This document shows positions 1-5,988 of a DNA stretch of 8,743 bases, piece by piece. A program made the position numbers and the translations under genes. A model generated the notes under the pieces. The model saw nothing but the letters and a program-made list of their open reading frames with translations. It was not told the DNA's origin and ran no database searches. This stretch comes from Alphaproteobacteria bacterium (GTDB lineage: Bacteria > Pseudomonadota > Alphaproteobacteria > Rhodobacterales > Rhodobacteraceae), in contig JAUHZL010000098.1 of NCBI GenBank assembly GCA_030425945.1, positions 1-8,743 on the forward strand. The letters run 5' to 3'. Positions within the stretch are counted from its first letter, which is position 1; each line of letters starts with the position of its first letter.

Positions 1-1
1 T

Positions 2-922
2 GTCGAGGTGGAAAGCGACGCGCTGCCGATCGTGCTGGGGGTGCTGCACCTCGTGCTGCTGCCGGTGACGATCCTCGGGCTGTCGAACGCCACCGGGCTG
101 GACCAGCCCGCGCAGGTCGCGCTTTTTGCCTCCGTCGCCATGATCTTCGGCCAGATCTCCTGCTCGAACGCGCATGAACTGATCCACAAGGGCCGCGCGC
201 TGCCGAACGTGCTGGGCCGGGTGGTCTATGCGACGCTCTTCTTCGGCCATCACGCCTCGGCGCATCCGGCGGTGCATCACCGCTTCGTCGCCACGCCAGA
301 CGACCCGAACAGCGCCACCGAGGGCGAAAGCCTCTATCATTTCCTGCCGCGCGCCTGGATCGGCTCGTTCCGCGCGGGCCTCCGGGTCGAGGTCGCGCGC
401 CTGCGCCGCAAGGGCGCGCCCGCCTGGGGCGCGGGCAACCCGTTCTGGGGCTACGGGCTCTTCTCGGCGCTGGCGCTGACCGCGTCGGCGGCGATCGGCG
501 GTTGGGGCGGCATCGCGGCGCATCTCGCGCTCGGCCTGCTCGCCTCGGCGCAACTGCTGACCAGCGACTACGTCCAGCACTACGGCCTGCGCCGGGCGCG
601 TCTCGCCGACGGCCGCTACGAACCGGTCGGCCCCGAGCACAGCTGGAACGCGCCCGACGCCTTTTCCCGGCTGATGATGCTGAACGCACCGCTGCATTCC
701 GAGCACCACCTGCACCCGACCCGGCCCTTCCCGCAACTCGGCCGCCCCGAGGGCGCGGAGGGCCCGGTCCTGCCCTACAGCCTGCCGATCATGGCGGGCA
801 TCGCCTGCATTCCGCCGCTGTGGAAGCGCGTGATGGGCCGCGAACTGGAGCGCCTCAGCCTCGCCGCCGCGGTGCCGCCGCTGGAGGCGCAGCTGCGCGG
901 CGGGATGACCGAACCCGCCTGA
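2..922 (+). CDS. alkB: AlkB-type alkane/fatty-acid membrane hydroxylase (5' end cut by the window)
   Basis: This integral-membrane non-heme di-iron monooxygenase probably hydroxylates terminal methyl groups of alkanes or fatty acyl chains at the inner membrane, with electrons from a rubredoxin or ferredoxin. Numbering from the in-frame GTG at 8, the histidine boxes are HELIHK (56-61), HPAVHH (86-91) and HSEHH (230-234). The HYG motif (191-193) and HSWN (211-214) typical of AlkB are also present. Hydrophobic segments lie near 7-27, 36-52, 150-185 and 256-270. The GTG at 8 is unlikely to be the real start: the frame stays open to the window edge, and the 304 residues seen are shorter than the roughly 350-400 usual for AlkB, so one or two N-terminal helices should lie upstream. 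No rubredoxin gene is visible. The family is secure; alkane as the true substrate is an inference, because related desaturases and hydroxylases share this fold. Confidence 0.85.
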   Translation, partial: VEVESDALPIVLGVLHLVLLPVTILGLSNATGLDQPAQVALFASVAMIFGQISCSNAHELIHKGRALPNVLGRVVYATLFFGHHASAHPAVHHRFVATPDDPNSATEGESLYHFLPRAWIGSFRAGLRVEVARLRRKGAPAWGAGNPFWGYGLFSALALTASAAIGGWGGIAAHLALGLLASAQLLTSDYVQHYGLRRARLADGRYEPVGPEHSWNAPDAFSRLMMLNAPLHSEHHLHPTRPFPQLGRPEGAEGPVLPYSLPIMAGIACIPPLWKRVMGRELERLSLAAAVPPLEAQLRGGMTEPA

Positions 923-930
923 GGCCCCCC

Positions 931-959
931 TTGCCAAGCGCGCGGCGCATCGCGACACT
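931..959 (+). promoter_or_regulatory. Weak candidate promoter for the four-cysteine protein gene
   Basis: TTGCCA (931-936) and GACACT (954-959) are separated by 17 bases. The -10 match is only 3 of 6. The ATG follows 7 bases later with no visible ribosome binding site, so a transcript from here would be leaderless or nearly so. Read-through from the alkB-type gene, which ends 44 bases upstream of the ATG, is an equally good explanation. Confidence 0.2.
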
Positions 960-966
960 TCGCGCC

Positions 967-1392
967 ATGACCCGCCGCTTCGCCCTGCGCCCCGCCGCCG
1001 CCCTGATCACCCTCGCCCTGCTGTCCGCTCCGGCGCTCGCCGCCGAGCGCCTGACGGTCGACGCGTTCGAGGCGATGGTGACCGGCAAGACGATCTTCTA
1101 CAGCCAGTCCGGCCAGCCCTACGGCGCGGAGGAGTATCGCCGCGACCGCAGCGTGGTCTGGTCCTTCCTCGGCGGCGAATGCCAGCGCGGCACCTGGAGC
1201 CCCGGCCCCGACGACGCGATCTGCTTCACCTACGAGGGGCAGGAGGACAGCGGCCCGATCTGCTGGGAGTTCCTCGACGACGGCGGCAAGATCCGCGCCC
1301 GCGTGCTGGGGGCCGACCCGGCCGACGACCTGACGATGGTCGGGCACAACCGCACGCCGCTGACCTGCACCGGCCCGGACGTGGGCGTCTGA
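967..1392 (+). CDS. Exported four-cysteine protein of unknown function (copy 1)
   Basis: This gene encodes a 141-residue protein of no family I can name. Residues 1-25 form a Sec signal peptide: basic MTRR start, hydrophobic 10-19, and an ALA cleavage site near 25/26. The mature part has four cysteines (72, 86, 99, 134), with the motifs ICFTYE at 85-90 and CWEF at 99-102. All four align with those of the protein at 4440-4832, so the two are paralogues. Two disulfide bonds in the periplasm are a reasonable inference. The ATG at 967 is chosen because it gives a clean signal peptide; no Shine-Dalgarno sequence precedes it. The gene follows the alkB-type gene by 44 bases on the same strand, so co-transcription is possible. 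Its stop lies 4 bases from the convergent xseA stop. That it is a real gene is well supported; the function is unknown. Confidence 0.8.
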   Translation: MTRRFALRPAAALITLALLSAPALAAERLTVDAFEAMVTGKTIFYSQSGQPYGAEEYRRDRSVVWSFLGGECQRGTWSPGPDDAICFTYEGQEDSGPICWEFLDDGGKIRARVLGADPADDLTMVGHNRTPLTCTGPDVGV

Positions 1393-1396
1393 GCCC

Positions 1397-2977
1397 TCAG
1401 AACAGGCTGCCCTGCTCCGGCGGCTTCGGCTTCGCCCGGGGGCCGCTGCCACCCCCGCCCGCCGGGGCCGCACCGCCCGCCGCGACCGGCACCTTGCCAT
1501 CCTGGAACTCGATCTCCAGCGCGCCCTGCGCCCCCGCCGCGTGGGTGACGACCCCGCCGCCCGCGCGGTAGACCACCGCGAAGCCGCGCTTCAGCGTCTC
1601 GGTATAGCCCAGCGTCTGGCGCATCCGGTCGAGCGCCTCCAGCCGCGTGCGCCAGCCGGTGACCTGCGCCGTCCCCGCCCGCCCGAGGCGCTGCACCAGC
1701 CGCGCCAGCTCGCCCTCGGCCTGCGTCCGGCGGCGCAGCAGGGTCTCGGCCCGCAGCCGTCCGCCCAGCCCCGCCAGATCGCGCGCCGCTTGCCGGGTCC
1801 GCCCCGCCAGCGCCCGGTCGAGCGCCCCGCCGCGCTCGCGCAGCCGCTGTCCGCGGTCGGCCACCAGCCGCTCCAGCGCCTGCGGCCGCAGCCGCGCGCC
1901 GTAGCTGTCGAGCCGCAGCCGGGGCCGGTCGAGCCGCCCCTGCATCGCCCGCTCCAGCCGGTCGGACAGGAGGTCGAGCCGCTGCGCCGGGCGGTCGATC
2001 AGCTCCTCCAGGCGCGGCAGCGCCCGGCCCAGGTCGCGCAGCCGCTGCGCGCGCAGCGCCACGCCCTGCCCCGCCGCGCGGGTCAGCCGGGCGCCCTGCC
2101 CCTCGACATGCGCGAGCAGGTCCAGCCGCACCGGCACCGCCAGTTCCGCCGCCGCCGTGGGCGTGGGCGCGCGGCGGTCCGAGACGAAGTCGATCAGCGT
2201 CGTGTCGGTCTCGTGCCCGACCGCCGAGATCAGCGGGATGCGGCTCGCCGCCGCCGCCCGCGCGACGATCTCCTCGTTGAACCCCCAGAGGTCCTCCAGC
2301 GAACCGCCGCCGCGCGCCACGATCAGCAGGTCGGGACGCGGGATCGGCCCGCCCTCCGGCAGCGCGTTGAACCCGGCGATGGCGCGCGCCACGTCGGGGG
2401 CGCAGCGTTCGCCCTGCACCGCCACCGGCCAGACGAGGACATGGCGCGGAAAACGGTCGCGCAGCCGGTGCAGGATGTCGCGGATCACCGCACCCTGCGG
2501 CGAGGTCACCACCCCGATCACCCCGGGCAGGAAGGGGATCGGCCGCTTGCGCTCGGCCGCGAACAGCCCCTCGGCGGCCAGCGCGGCCTTGCGCTTCTCC
2601 AGCATCGCCATCAGCGCGCCGACCCCTGCGGGGGCGACATCGTCGACGATCAGCTGGTACTTCGACTGGCCGGGAAAGGTGGTCAGCCGCCCGGTGGCGA
2701 TGACCTCCATGCCCTCCTCGGGCTTCACCGCCATCCGCGCGACGCTGCCCTTCCAGCTGACCGAGGCCAGCACCGCCTTGTCGTCCTTCAGGTCGAAATA
2801 GAGATGCCCCGAGCGCGCCGGGAACACCCGGCCCACCTCGCCGCGCACCCGGACGCGGCCGAAGGCGCCCTCCAGCGTGCGCTTCACCTCGCCCGCGATC
2901 TCGGAGACCGAGAATTCGGGCGCGTTGCCGCCCGGCTGTCCGCCCGCGCCGGGGTCGTCGTCGATCAGGTCCATCAT
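1397..2977 (-). CDS. xseA: Exodeoxyribonuclease VII large subunit
   Basis: XseA is the catalytic large subunit of exonuclease VII. With small XseB subunits it degrades single-stranded DNA from both ends to oligonucleotides in the cytoplasm, in mismatch repair and damage processing. The 526-residue product has an N-terminal OB-fold (about 21-115) and a catalytic domain with ARGGGSLEDLW (221-231) and VGHETDTTLID (253-263), then RAPTPTAAAE (269-278). A long Arg/Ala/Leu-rich helical region (about 285-455) follows, and TLKRGFAVV (461-469) closes the core. The C-terminus is a Gly/Pro/Ala-rich tail ending in QGSLF, which resembles a sliding-clamp-binding peptide. It is longer than E. coli XseA (about 456 residues), largely because of that tail. 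Two adjacent ATGs exist; the first (2977) is used, with a possible AGGG site 7 bases before it. No xseB is in the window. Confidence 0.97.
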   Translation of the reverse strand: MMDLIDDDPGAGGQPGGNAPEFSVSEIAGEVKRTLEGAFGRVRVRGEVGRVFPARSGHLYFDLKDDKAVLASVSWKGSVARMAVKPEEGMEVIATGRLTTFPGQSKYQLIVDDVAPAGVGALMAMLEKRKAALAAEGLFAAERKRPIPFLPGVIGVVTSPQGAVIRDILHRLRDRFPRHVLVWPVAVQGERCAPDVARAIAGFNALPEGGPIPRPDLLIVARGGGSLEDLWGFNEEIVARAAAASRIPLISAVGHETDTTLIDFVSDRRAPTPTAAAELAVPVRLDLLAHVEGQGARLTRAAGQGVALRAQRLRDLGRALPRLEELIDRPAQRLDLLSDRLERAMQGRLDRPRLRLDSYGARLRPQALERLVADRGQRLRERGGALDRALAGRTRQAARDLAGLGGRLRAETLLRRRTQAEGELARLVQRLGRAGTAQVTGWRTRLEALDRMRQTLGYTETLKRGFAVVYRAGGGVVTHAAGAQGALEIEFQDGKVPVAAGGAAPAGGGGSGPRAKPKPPEQGSLF

Positions 2978-2983
2978 GGCGGC

Positions 2984-3012
2984 ACCCTAGCCCGGCCCGC
3001 GGACGGCGAAAA
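2984..3012 (-). promoter_or_regulatory. Candidate xseA promoter
   Basis: On the minus strand TTTTCG (3012-3007) and TAGGGT (2989-2984) are 17 bases apart, and the ATG starts 6 bases after the -10-like hexamer. The start site would then fall at or next to the ATG, giving a leaderless message. The same bases could instead act as a ribosome binding site (AGGG) on a transcript started further upstream. Matches to consensus are weak. Confidence 0.25.
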
Positions 3013-3024
3013 GCGCCGCCTGTC

Positions 3025-3053
3025 TTGTGCCGCCCCCGGCTTGGCCCTAGACC
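3025..3053 (+). promoter_or_regulatory. Candidate purD promoter
   Basis: TTGTGC (3025-3030) and TAGACC (3048-3053) are 17 bases apart, within the 112-base divergent gap between xseA and purD. This would give a leader of about 30 bases carrying the AGGGGG ribosome binding site at 3077-3082, 7 bases before the ATG. No PurR-type operator or riboswitch is visible, and the leader is too short for a purine riboswitch. Confidence 0.35.
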
Positions 3054-3089
3054 CGCCGCGACAGGGACGACAGCGCAGGGGGCGTCGCC

Positions 3090-4352
3090 ATGAACATCCT
3101 GATCCTCGGCAGCGGCGGACGCGAGCACAGCCTCGCCTGGGCGGTGGCCCAGAACCCCAAGTGCGACCGGCTGATCCTCGCGCCCGGCAACGCGGGGACC
3201 GAGGCGCTGGCAGAAAATGCCGCCCTCGACATCCTCGACGCCGAGGCGGTCACCGGCTTCGCCGTCGAGAACGCCATCGACCTGGTGATCGTCGGCCCCG
3301 AAGCGCCGCTGGCGGCGGGCGTCGCGGACGCGCTCCGGGCGGCGGGCGTTCTGGCCTTCGGCCCCTCCGCCGAAGCGGCGCGGCTCGAAGCCTCCAAGAC
3401 CTTCACCAAGCAGGTCTGCGACGCGGCCGGGGTGCCGACCGCGGGCTGGGCACACTTCACCGACGCCGCCGCCGCCCGCGCCCATGTCGCGGCGACCGGC
3501 GCCCCCATCGTGATCAAGGCCGACGGCCTCGCCGCGGGCAAGGGCGTCACCGTGGCGATGACCGAGGCCGAGGCGCTCGCCGCCCTCGACGACATGTTCG
3601 GCGGCGCCTACGGCGCGGCCGGGGCCGAGGTGGTGATCGAGGAGTTCATGGCGGGCGAGGAAGCCTCGTTCTTCATCCTCTGCGACGGCGAAGCGGCGCT
3701 GCCGCTCGGCACCGCGCAGGACCACAAGCGCGTGGGCGAGGGCGACACCGGCCCCAACACCGGCGGCATGGGGGCCTATTCCCCCGCGCCGGTGCTGACC
3801 GACGAACTCCAGGCGCAGGTGATGGAGACGATCGTGCGCCCGACGCTGGCCGAGATGGCGCGGCGCGGCACGCCCTATACCGGTATCCTCTATGCCGGGC
3901 TGATGATCGCCGACGGCCGCGCCCGGCTCGTCGAGTACAACGTCCGCTTCGGCGACCCGGAATGCCAGGTGCTGATGATGCGCCTCGGCGCGCAGGTGCT
4001 CGACCTGATCCTCGCCGCCGCCGAACACCGGCTGGAAACGGCGCAGGTGCACTGGGCCGACGACCACGCGCTGACCGTGGTGATGGCCGCGCGCGGCTAT
4101 CCCGGTGCCTACGGGAAAGGCAGCGCGATCCACGGCCTCGACGCCCTGCCCGAGGACAGCCACCACATGGTGTTCCACGCCGGGACCACCCGCACCGAAA
4201 CCGCGCTGACCGCGACCGGGGGCCGGGTGCTGAACGTCACCGCGCGCGGCGCGACCCTCGCCGAGGCGCGCGACCGCGCCTATGCGCTGGTCGACCGGAT
4301 CGACTGGCCCGAGGGCTTCTGCCGCCGCGACATCGGCTGGCGCGCGCTCTGA
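3090..4352 (+). CDS. purD: Phosphoribosylamine-glycine ligase (GAR synthetase)
   Basis: PurD catalyses the second step of de novo purine synthesis, joining 5-phosphoribosylamine and glycine with ATP to form glycinamide ribonucleotide in the cytoplasm. The 420-residue product has the normal family length. The N-terminal Rossmann-like domain starts with GSGGREH (7-13). The ATP-grasp domain carries ADGLAAGKGV (144-153), EEFMAGEEAS (184-193) and the conserved GEGDTGPNTGGMGAYSP stretch (216-232). Metal-binding residues fall in EYNVRFGDPE (282-291). The C-terminal domain runs from about 325 to 420. The ATG at 3090 has a good AGGGGG site 7 bases upstream and gives the expected N-terminus. The gene stands alone rather than in a pur operon, divergent from xseA and followed by a hairpin. 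Nothing is missing or unusual. Confidence 0.98.
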   Translation: MNILILGSGGREHSLAWAVAQNPKCDRLILAPGNAGTEALAENAALDILDAEAVTGFAVENAIDLVIVGPEAPLAAGVADALRAAGVLAFGPSAEAARLEASKTFTKQVCDAAGVPTAGWAHFTDAAAARAHVAATGAPIVIKADGLAAGKGVTVAMTEAEALAALDDMFGGAYGAAGAEVVIEEFMAGEEASFFILCDGEAALPLGTAQDHKRVGEGDTGPNTGGMGAYSPAPVLTDELQAQVMETIVRPTLAEMARRGTPYTGILYAGLMIADGRARLVEYNVRFGDPECQVLMMRLGAQVLDLILAAAEHRLETAQVHWADDHALTVVMAARGYPGAYGKGSAIHGLDALPEDSHHMVFHAGTTRTETALTATGGRVLNVTARGATLAEARDRAYALVDRIDWPEGFCRRDIGWRAL

Positions 4353-4363
4353 CGCGCCCGCCC

Positions 4364-4412
4364 TCTTCTTCTTGGACGAAATACTCCGGGGGTGCGGGGG
4401 CAGCGCCCCCGC
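4364..4412. repeat. Probable family-wide intergenic element (GGAGTATTT...AAGAAGAAG type)
   Basis: Read on the minus strand, a GC hairpin is followed by a G-rich patch, GGAGTATTTCGTCC and AAGAAGAAGA. From memory, short elements combining a GGGGGC-type hairpin with a GGAGTATTT...AAGAAG box recur between genes in many Rhodobacteraceae genomes. Only one copy is in this window, so the repeat status rests on recall and not on the sequence shown. It sits exactly between convergent purD and the four-cysteine gene. Confidence 0.4.
4394..4412. terminator. GC-rich hairpin between convergent genes, probable terminator
   Basis: GCGGGGGC (4394-4401) pairs perfectly with GCCCCCGC (4405-4412) around a 3-base AGC loop. 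It lies 42 bases after the purD stop and 28 bases beyond the stop of the opposing four-cysteine gene, so it could serve both. There is no T-tract on either side, so it is not a textbook intrinsic terminator. It may act with Rho or protect 3' ends of transcripts. Confidence 0.5.
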
Positions 4413-4439
4413 TCCGATCCCTGCCGCCTGCGCGCGCCC

Positions 4440-4832
4440 TCAGGACAAGGGCGCGTTGGTGCAGGCCACCGGCTTGTCGGTGATGTCGCTGACCCGCTGC
4501 ACCTCGCCCGTCCCCGGCATCAGCACATAGAGCGTCGCATCCCGGCGCAGCGTCACCCAGCAATGCTCGACGCCCGGCTCGTCATCGTAGAGAAAGCAGA
4601 GCCGCTCGTCGCGCACCTCGACCCGGCCATAGGCGCAGCTGCGGTCGGCGCGGGCCCAGACCGTGCGGGTGCGGGACAGGAATTCCTCGATCCCGACCAA
4701 CTCGCCCGTTGGGTAGGTGCGGAAGGTCAGCGTCCGGCCGTCCGCCGCGTCGAGGAACGCCTCCGGCGCGATCCGCTCCTGCGCGGCGGCGGGCAGCGCC
4801 AGCAGCCCGAGGAGCAGCGCCGCGCGGATCAT
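4440..4832 (-). CDS. Exported four-cysteine protein of unknown function (copy 2)
   Basis: This gene encodes a 130-residue protein I cannot assign to a named family. Residues 1-17 are a short Sec signal peptide (MIRA, then a Leu-rich core) with likely cleavage at AAA-Q (17/18). The mature part has cysteines at 66, 79, 91 and 124, with LCFLYD at 78-83 and CWV at 91-93. It aligns along its whole length with the protein at 967-1392: ERLTVDAFE against ERIAPEAFL, ICFTYE against LCFLYD, PICW against EHCW, and a cysteine near the C-terminus. Cysteine spacings are nearly equal (14/13/35 there, 13/12/33 here). It is the last gene of the ferredoxin operon. Its ATG overlaps the stop of the gene before it by 4 bases (ATGA), with no separate ribosome binding site, so translation is probably coupled. 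Confidence 0.8.
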   Translation of the reverse strand: MIRAALLLGLLALPAAAQERIAPEAFLDAADGRTLTFRTYPTGELVGIEEFLSRTRTVWARADRSCAYGRVEVRDERLCFLYDDEPGVEHCWVTLRRDATLYVLMPGTGEVQRVSDITDKPVACTNAPLS

Positions 4833-5563
4833 TGGCAGGCCAGCGCCGCGGCGACCGCCTCCGGCCCGGTGAAGGGGCCGACCGTCTCGGGCACCAGCGC
4901 GCCCGCCACGAGCCGCACCGCGACCACCCGGCTCCAGTCGCCCGAGGCCACGACGATCTCGGGCCCGGCCCCGCAGTCGCGCAGGCCGCCGGTGATGAAA
5001 TCCTCGCCGATCCGGTGATTGCTGAGGCCCGGCAGGGCGGCAATCTCGGTCATCTCGCCGTCCTTGTAGCGCCAGAGCCGCAGTGTCTTCGCCAGGTGCG
5101 GGCGGTCGACATAGGCGACCTCCATCCAGCCGTCGCCATCAAAATCCGCCACCCCGACCGGGGCCAGCCAGCGGAAGCGCTGCCCGATGAAGGGCGTGGC
5201 GGCGACGAACCCGGTCTCGTCATAGACCGCCAGCCGCGCGCCGAGGGCGGCATCGGACTCGACCACCACCACCTTCGGCAGGTCGTCGGCGTCGATCGGC
5301 CAGATCCGGGGGGCGATGTCCTCGAAGACGCGCTGGTCGGGCAGACGGATCACCACCTCGTCGACGAGGGTCGCGGCGCAGCCATGGCAGCGGTCCACCG
5401 TCAGCACCAGCGCGCCCCATTCCCGGTCGTCGCCCAGCACCCCGTGCGGGTAGCGCCCGGTCGGCTCGGCGAAGCGGGCGGCGGTGATCACGTCGGGCGG
5501 GGTCGCCCCGGCCGCCCCGGCCCAGAGGCCGAGCGCCAGCGCGAGACCCCGCCCGGAACGCAT
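4829..5563 (-). CDS. Exported FG-GAP/VCBS-like repeat protein
   Basis: The 244-residue product has a Sec signal peptide (1-20, cleavage near AGA-T) and is probably periplasmic. The only clear motif is DFDGDG (140-145), a DxDxDG calcium-binding loop as in FG-GAP/VCBS propeller repeats. Related but degenerate segments near 91-103 and 200-210 suggest a few such repeats. The protein is too short for a complete seven-bladed propeller. Cysteines are at 59 and 62 (CHGC) and at 197 and 243; CHGC lacks the trailing His needed for covalent haem. The start at 5563 is set by the TGATG overlap with the ferredoxin stop and by the signal peptide. A calcium-binding, ligand-recognising envelope role is only an inference, and I do not recognise a specific function. 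Confidence 0.75.
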   Translation of the reverse strand: MRSGRGLALALGLWAGAAGATPPDVITAARFAEPTGRYPHGVLGDDREWGALVLTVDRCHGCAATLVDEVVIRLPDQRVFEDIAPRIWPIDADDLPKVVVVESDAALGARLAVYDETGFVAATPFIGQRFRWLAPVGVADFDGDGWMEVAYVDRPHLAKTLRLWRYKDGEMTEIAALPGLSNHRIGEDFITGGLRDCGAGPEIVVASGDWSRVVAVRLVAGALVPETVGPFTGPEAVAAALACQ

Positions 5564-5886
5564 CAGATCTGTTTCTCGGGCATCTGCACCACGAGCCCGT
5601 CGAGCGCGTCGCTGACCTTGAGCTGGCAGGTCAGGCGCGAGCGGGCCGGATCGGGCTGGAACGCGAAGTCGAGCATGTCCTCTTCCATGCTCTCCTTGTG
5701 CGGCAGTTTCGAGACCCAGTCGGGATGCACGTAGACATGGCAGGTCGAGCAGGCACAGGCGCCGCCGCAATCCGCCTCGATCCCCGGAATGCCGTTGTCG
5801 CGCGCGCCTTCCATCACGGTCAGCCCGTTCGGGACGTCCACGACATGCTCGGTGCCGTTGTGTTCGATATAGGTGATCTTCGCCAT
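5563..5886 (-). CDS. fdxE: [2Fe-2S] ferredoxin, adrenodoxin/FdVI type
   Basis: This 107-residue soluble ferredoxin carries one [2Fe-2S] cluster and passes single electrons in the cytoplasm. The ligand cysteines are C40, C46, C49 and C87 (C-x5-C-x2-C-x37-C), within DCGGACACSTC and LTCQ; C44 is an extra, non-ligand cysteine. The N-terminus (MAKITYIEHNG), DNGIPGIEADCGGACACSTC and the C-terminal MPEKQI closely match what I remember of Rhodobacter capsulatus ferredoxin VI. Family members serve P450-type oxygenases or Fe-S cluster assembly; the partner here is unknown. The ATG at 5886 is preceded by an AGGAA site 7 bases away. It is the first gene of a three-gene unit in which its TGA shares one base with the next ATG. 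The symbol follows R. capsulatus usage and should be read as a family label. Confidence 0.95.
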   Translation of the reverse strand: MAKITYIEHNGTEHVVDVPNGLTVMEGARDNGIPGIEADCGGACACSTCHVYVHPDWVSKLPHKESMEEDMLDFAFQPDPARSRLTCQLKVSDALDGLVVQMPEKQI

Positions 5887-5919
5887 CGTCGGTTCCTGCC
5901 AGGTCTGCGGTTCTAGGGC

Positions 5920-5948
5920 GATGTAATCCGCCGCGCCCCGAATGGAAA
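5920..5948 (-). promoter_or_regulatory. Candidate promoter of the ferredoxin operon
   Basis: On the minus strand TTTCCA (5948-5943, 4 of 6 to consensus) and TACATC (5925-5920, 3 of 6) are 17 bases apart. Transcription would start near 5913, giving a leader of about 27 bases with the AGGAA ribosome binding site. It lies in the 102-base divergent gap shared with the OB-fold gene. Confidence 0.3.
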
Positions 5949-5951
5949 GGC

Positions 5952-5981
5952 TTGGACGCGGCCCGGGTTTTGTTCTATCTT
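5952..5981 (+). promoter_or_regulatory. Candidate promoter of the OB-fold gene, possibly leaderless
   Basis: TTGGAC (5952-5957) and TATCTT (5976-5981, 4 of 6) are 18 bases apart. The ATG is 7 bases after the -10 hexamer, so the expected start site coincides with the start codon. No Shine-Dalgarno-like sequence precedes the ATG, which agrees with a leaderless message. The LexA box covers the -10. Confidence 0.45.
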
Positions 5982-5986
5982 CGTTC
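5972..5986 (+). promoter_or_regulatory. LexA (SOS) box, GTTC-N7-GTTC
   Basis: GTTC at 5972-5975 and GTTC at 5983-5986 are separated by exactly 7 bases (TATCTTC). This is the direct-repeat LexA operator known for Alphaproteobacteria. It spans the putative -10 hexamer and ends 2 bases before the ATG of the OB-fold gene, an ideal place for repression. The divergent ferredoxin start is 86 bases away on the other side, so control of that gene is less likely. The match is exact; function is inferred from position and from the nature of the downstream gene. Confidence 0.75.
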
Positions 5987-5988
5987 TC

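Noticed and set aside
1230..4178. Minus-strand open frame of 982 codons across xseA and purD
   Set aside because: It lies in a shadow frame of two well-supported genes, has Arg/Gly/Ala-rich low-complexity content and no family motif. Such frames are expected at this G+C.
1541..4483. Plus-strand open frame of 980 codons antisense to xseA and out of frame with purD
   Set aside because: It is Arg/Pro/Gln-rich, motif-free and fully overlaps known genes on both strands.
5378..5389. Haem c attachment site in the exported repeat protein (CHGC, residues 59-62)
   Set aside because: Covalent haem needs CxxCH. The residue after the second cysteine is Ala, so no haem site is present.
5563..5886. Ferredoxin as the electron donor for the AlkB-type hydroxylase at the window start
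   Set aside because: The two genes are about 4.6 kb apart, on opposite strands and in separate units. AlkB enzymes usually use rubredoxin, so nothing in the sequence links them.
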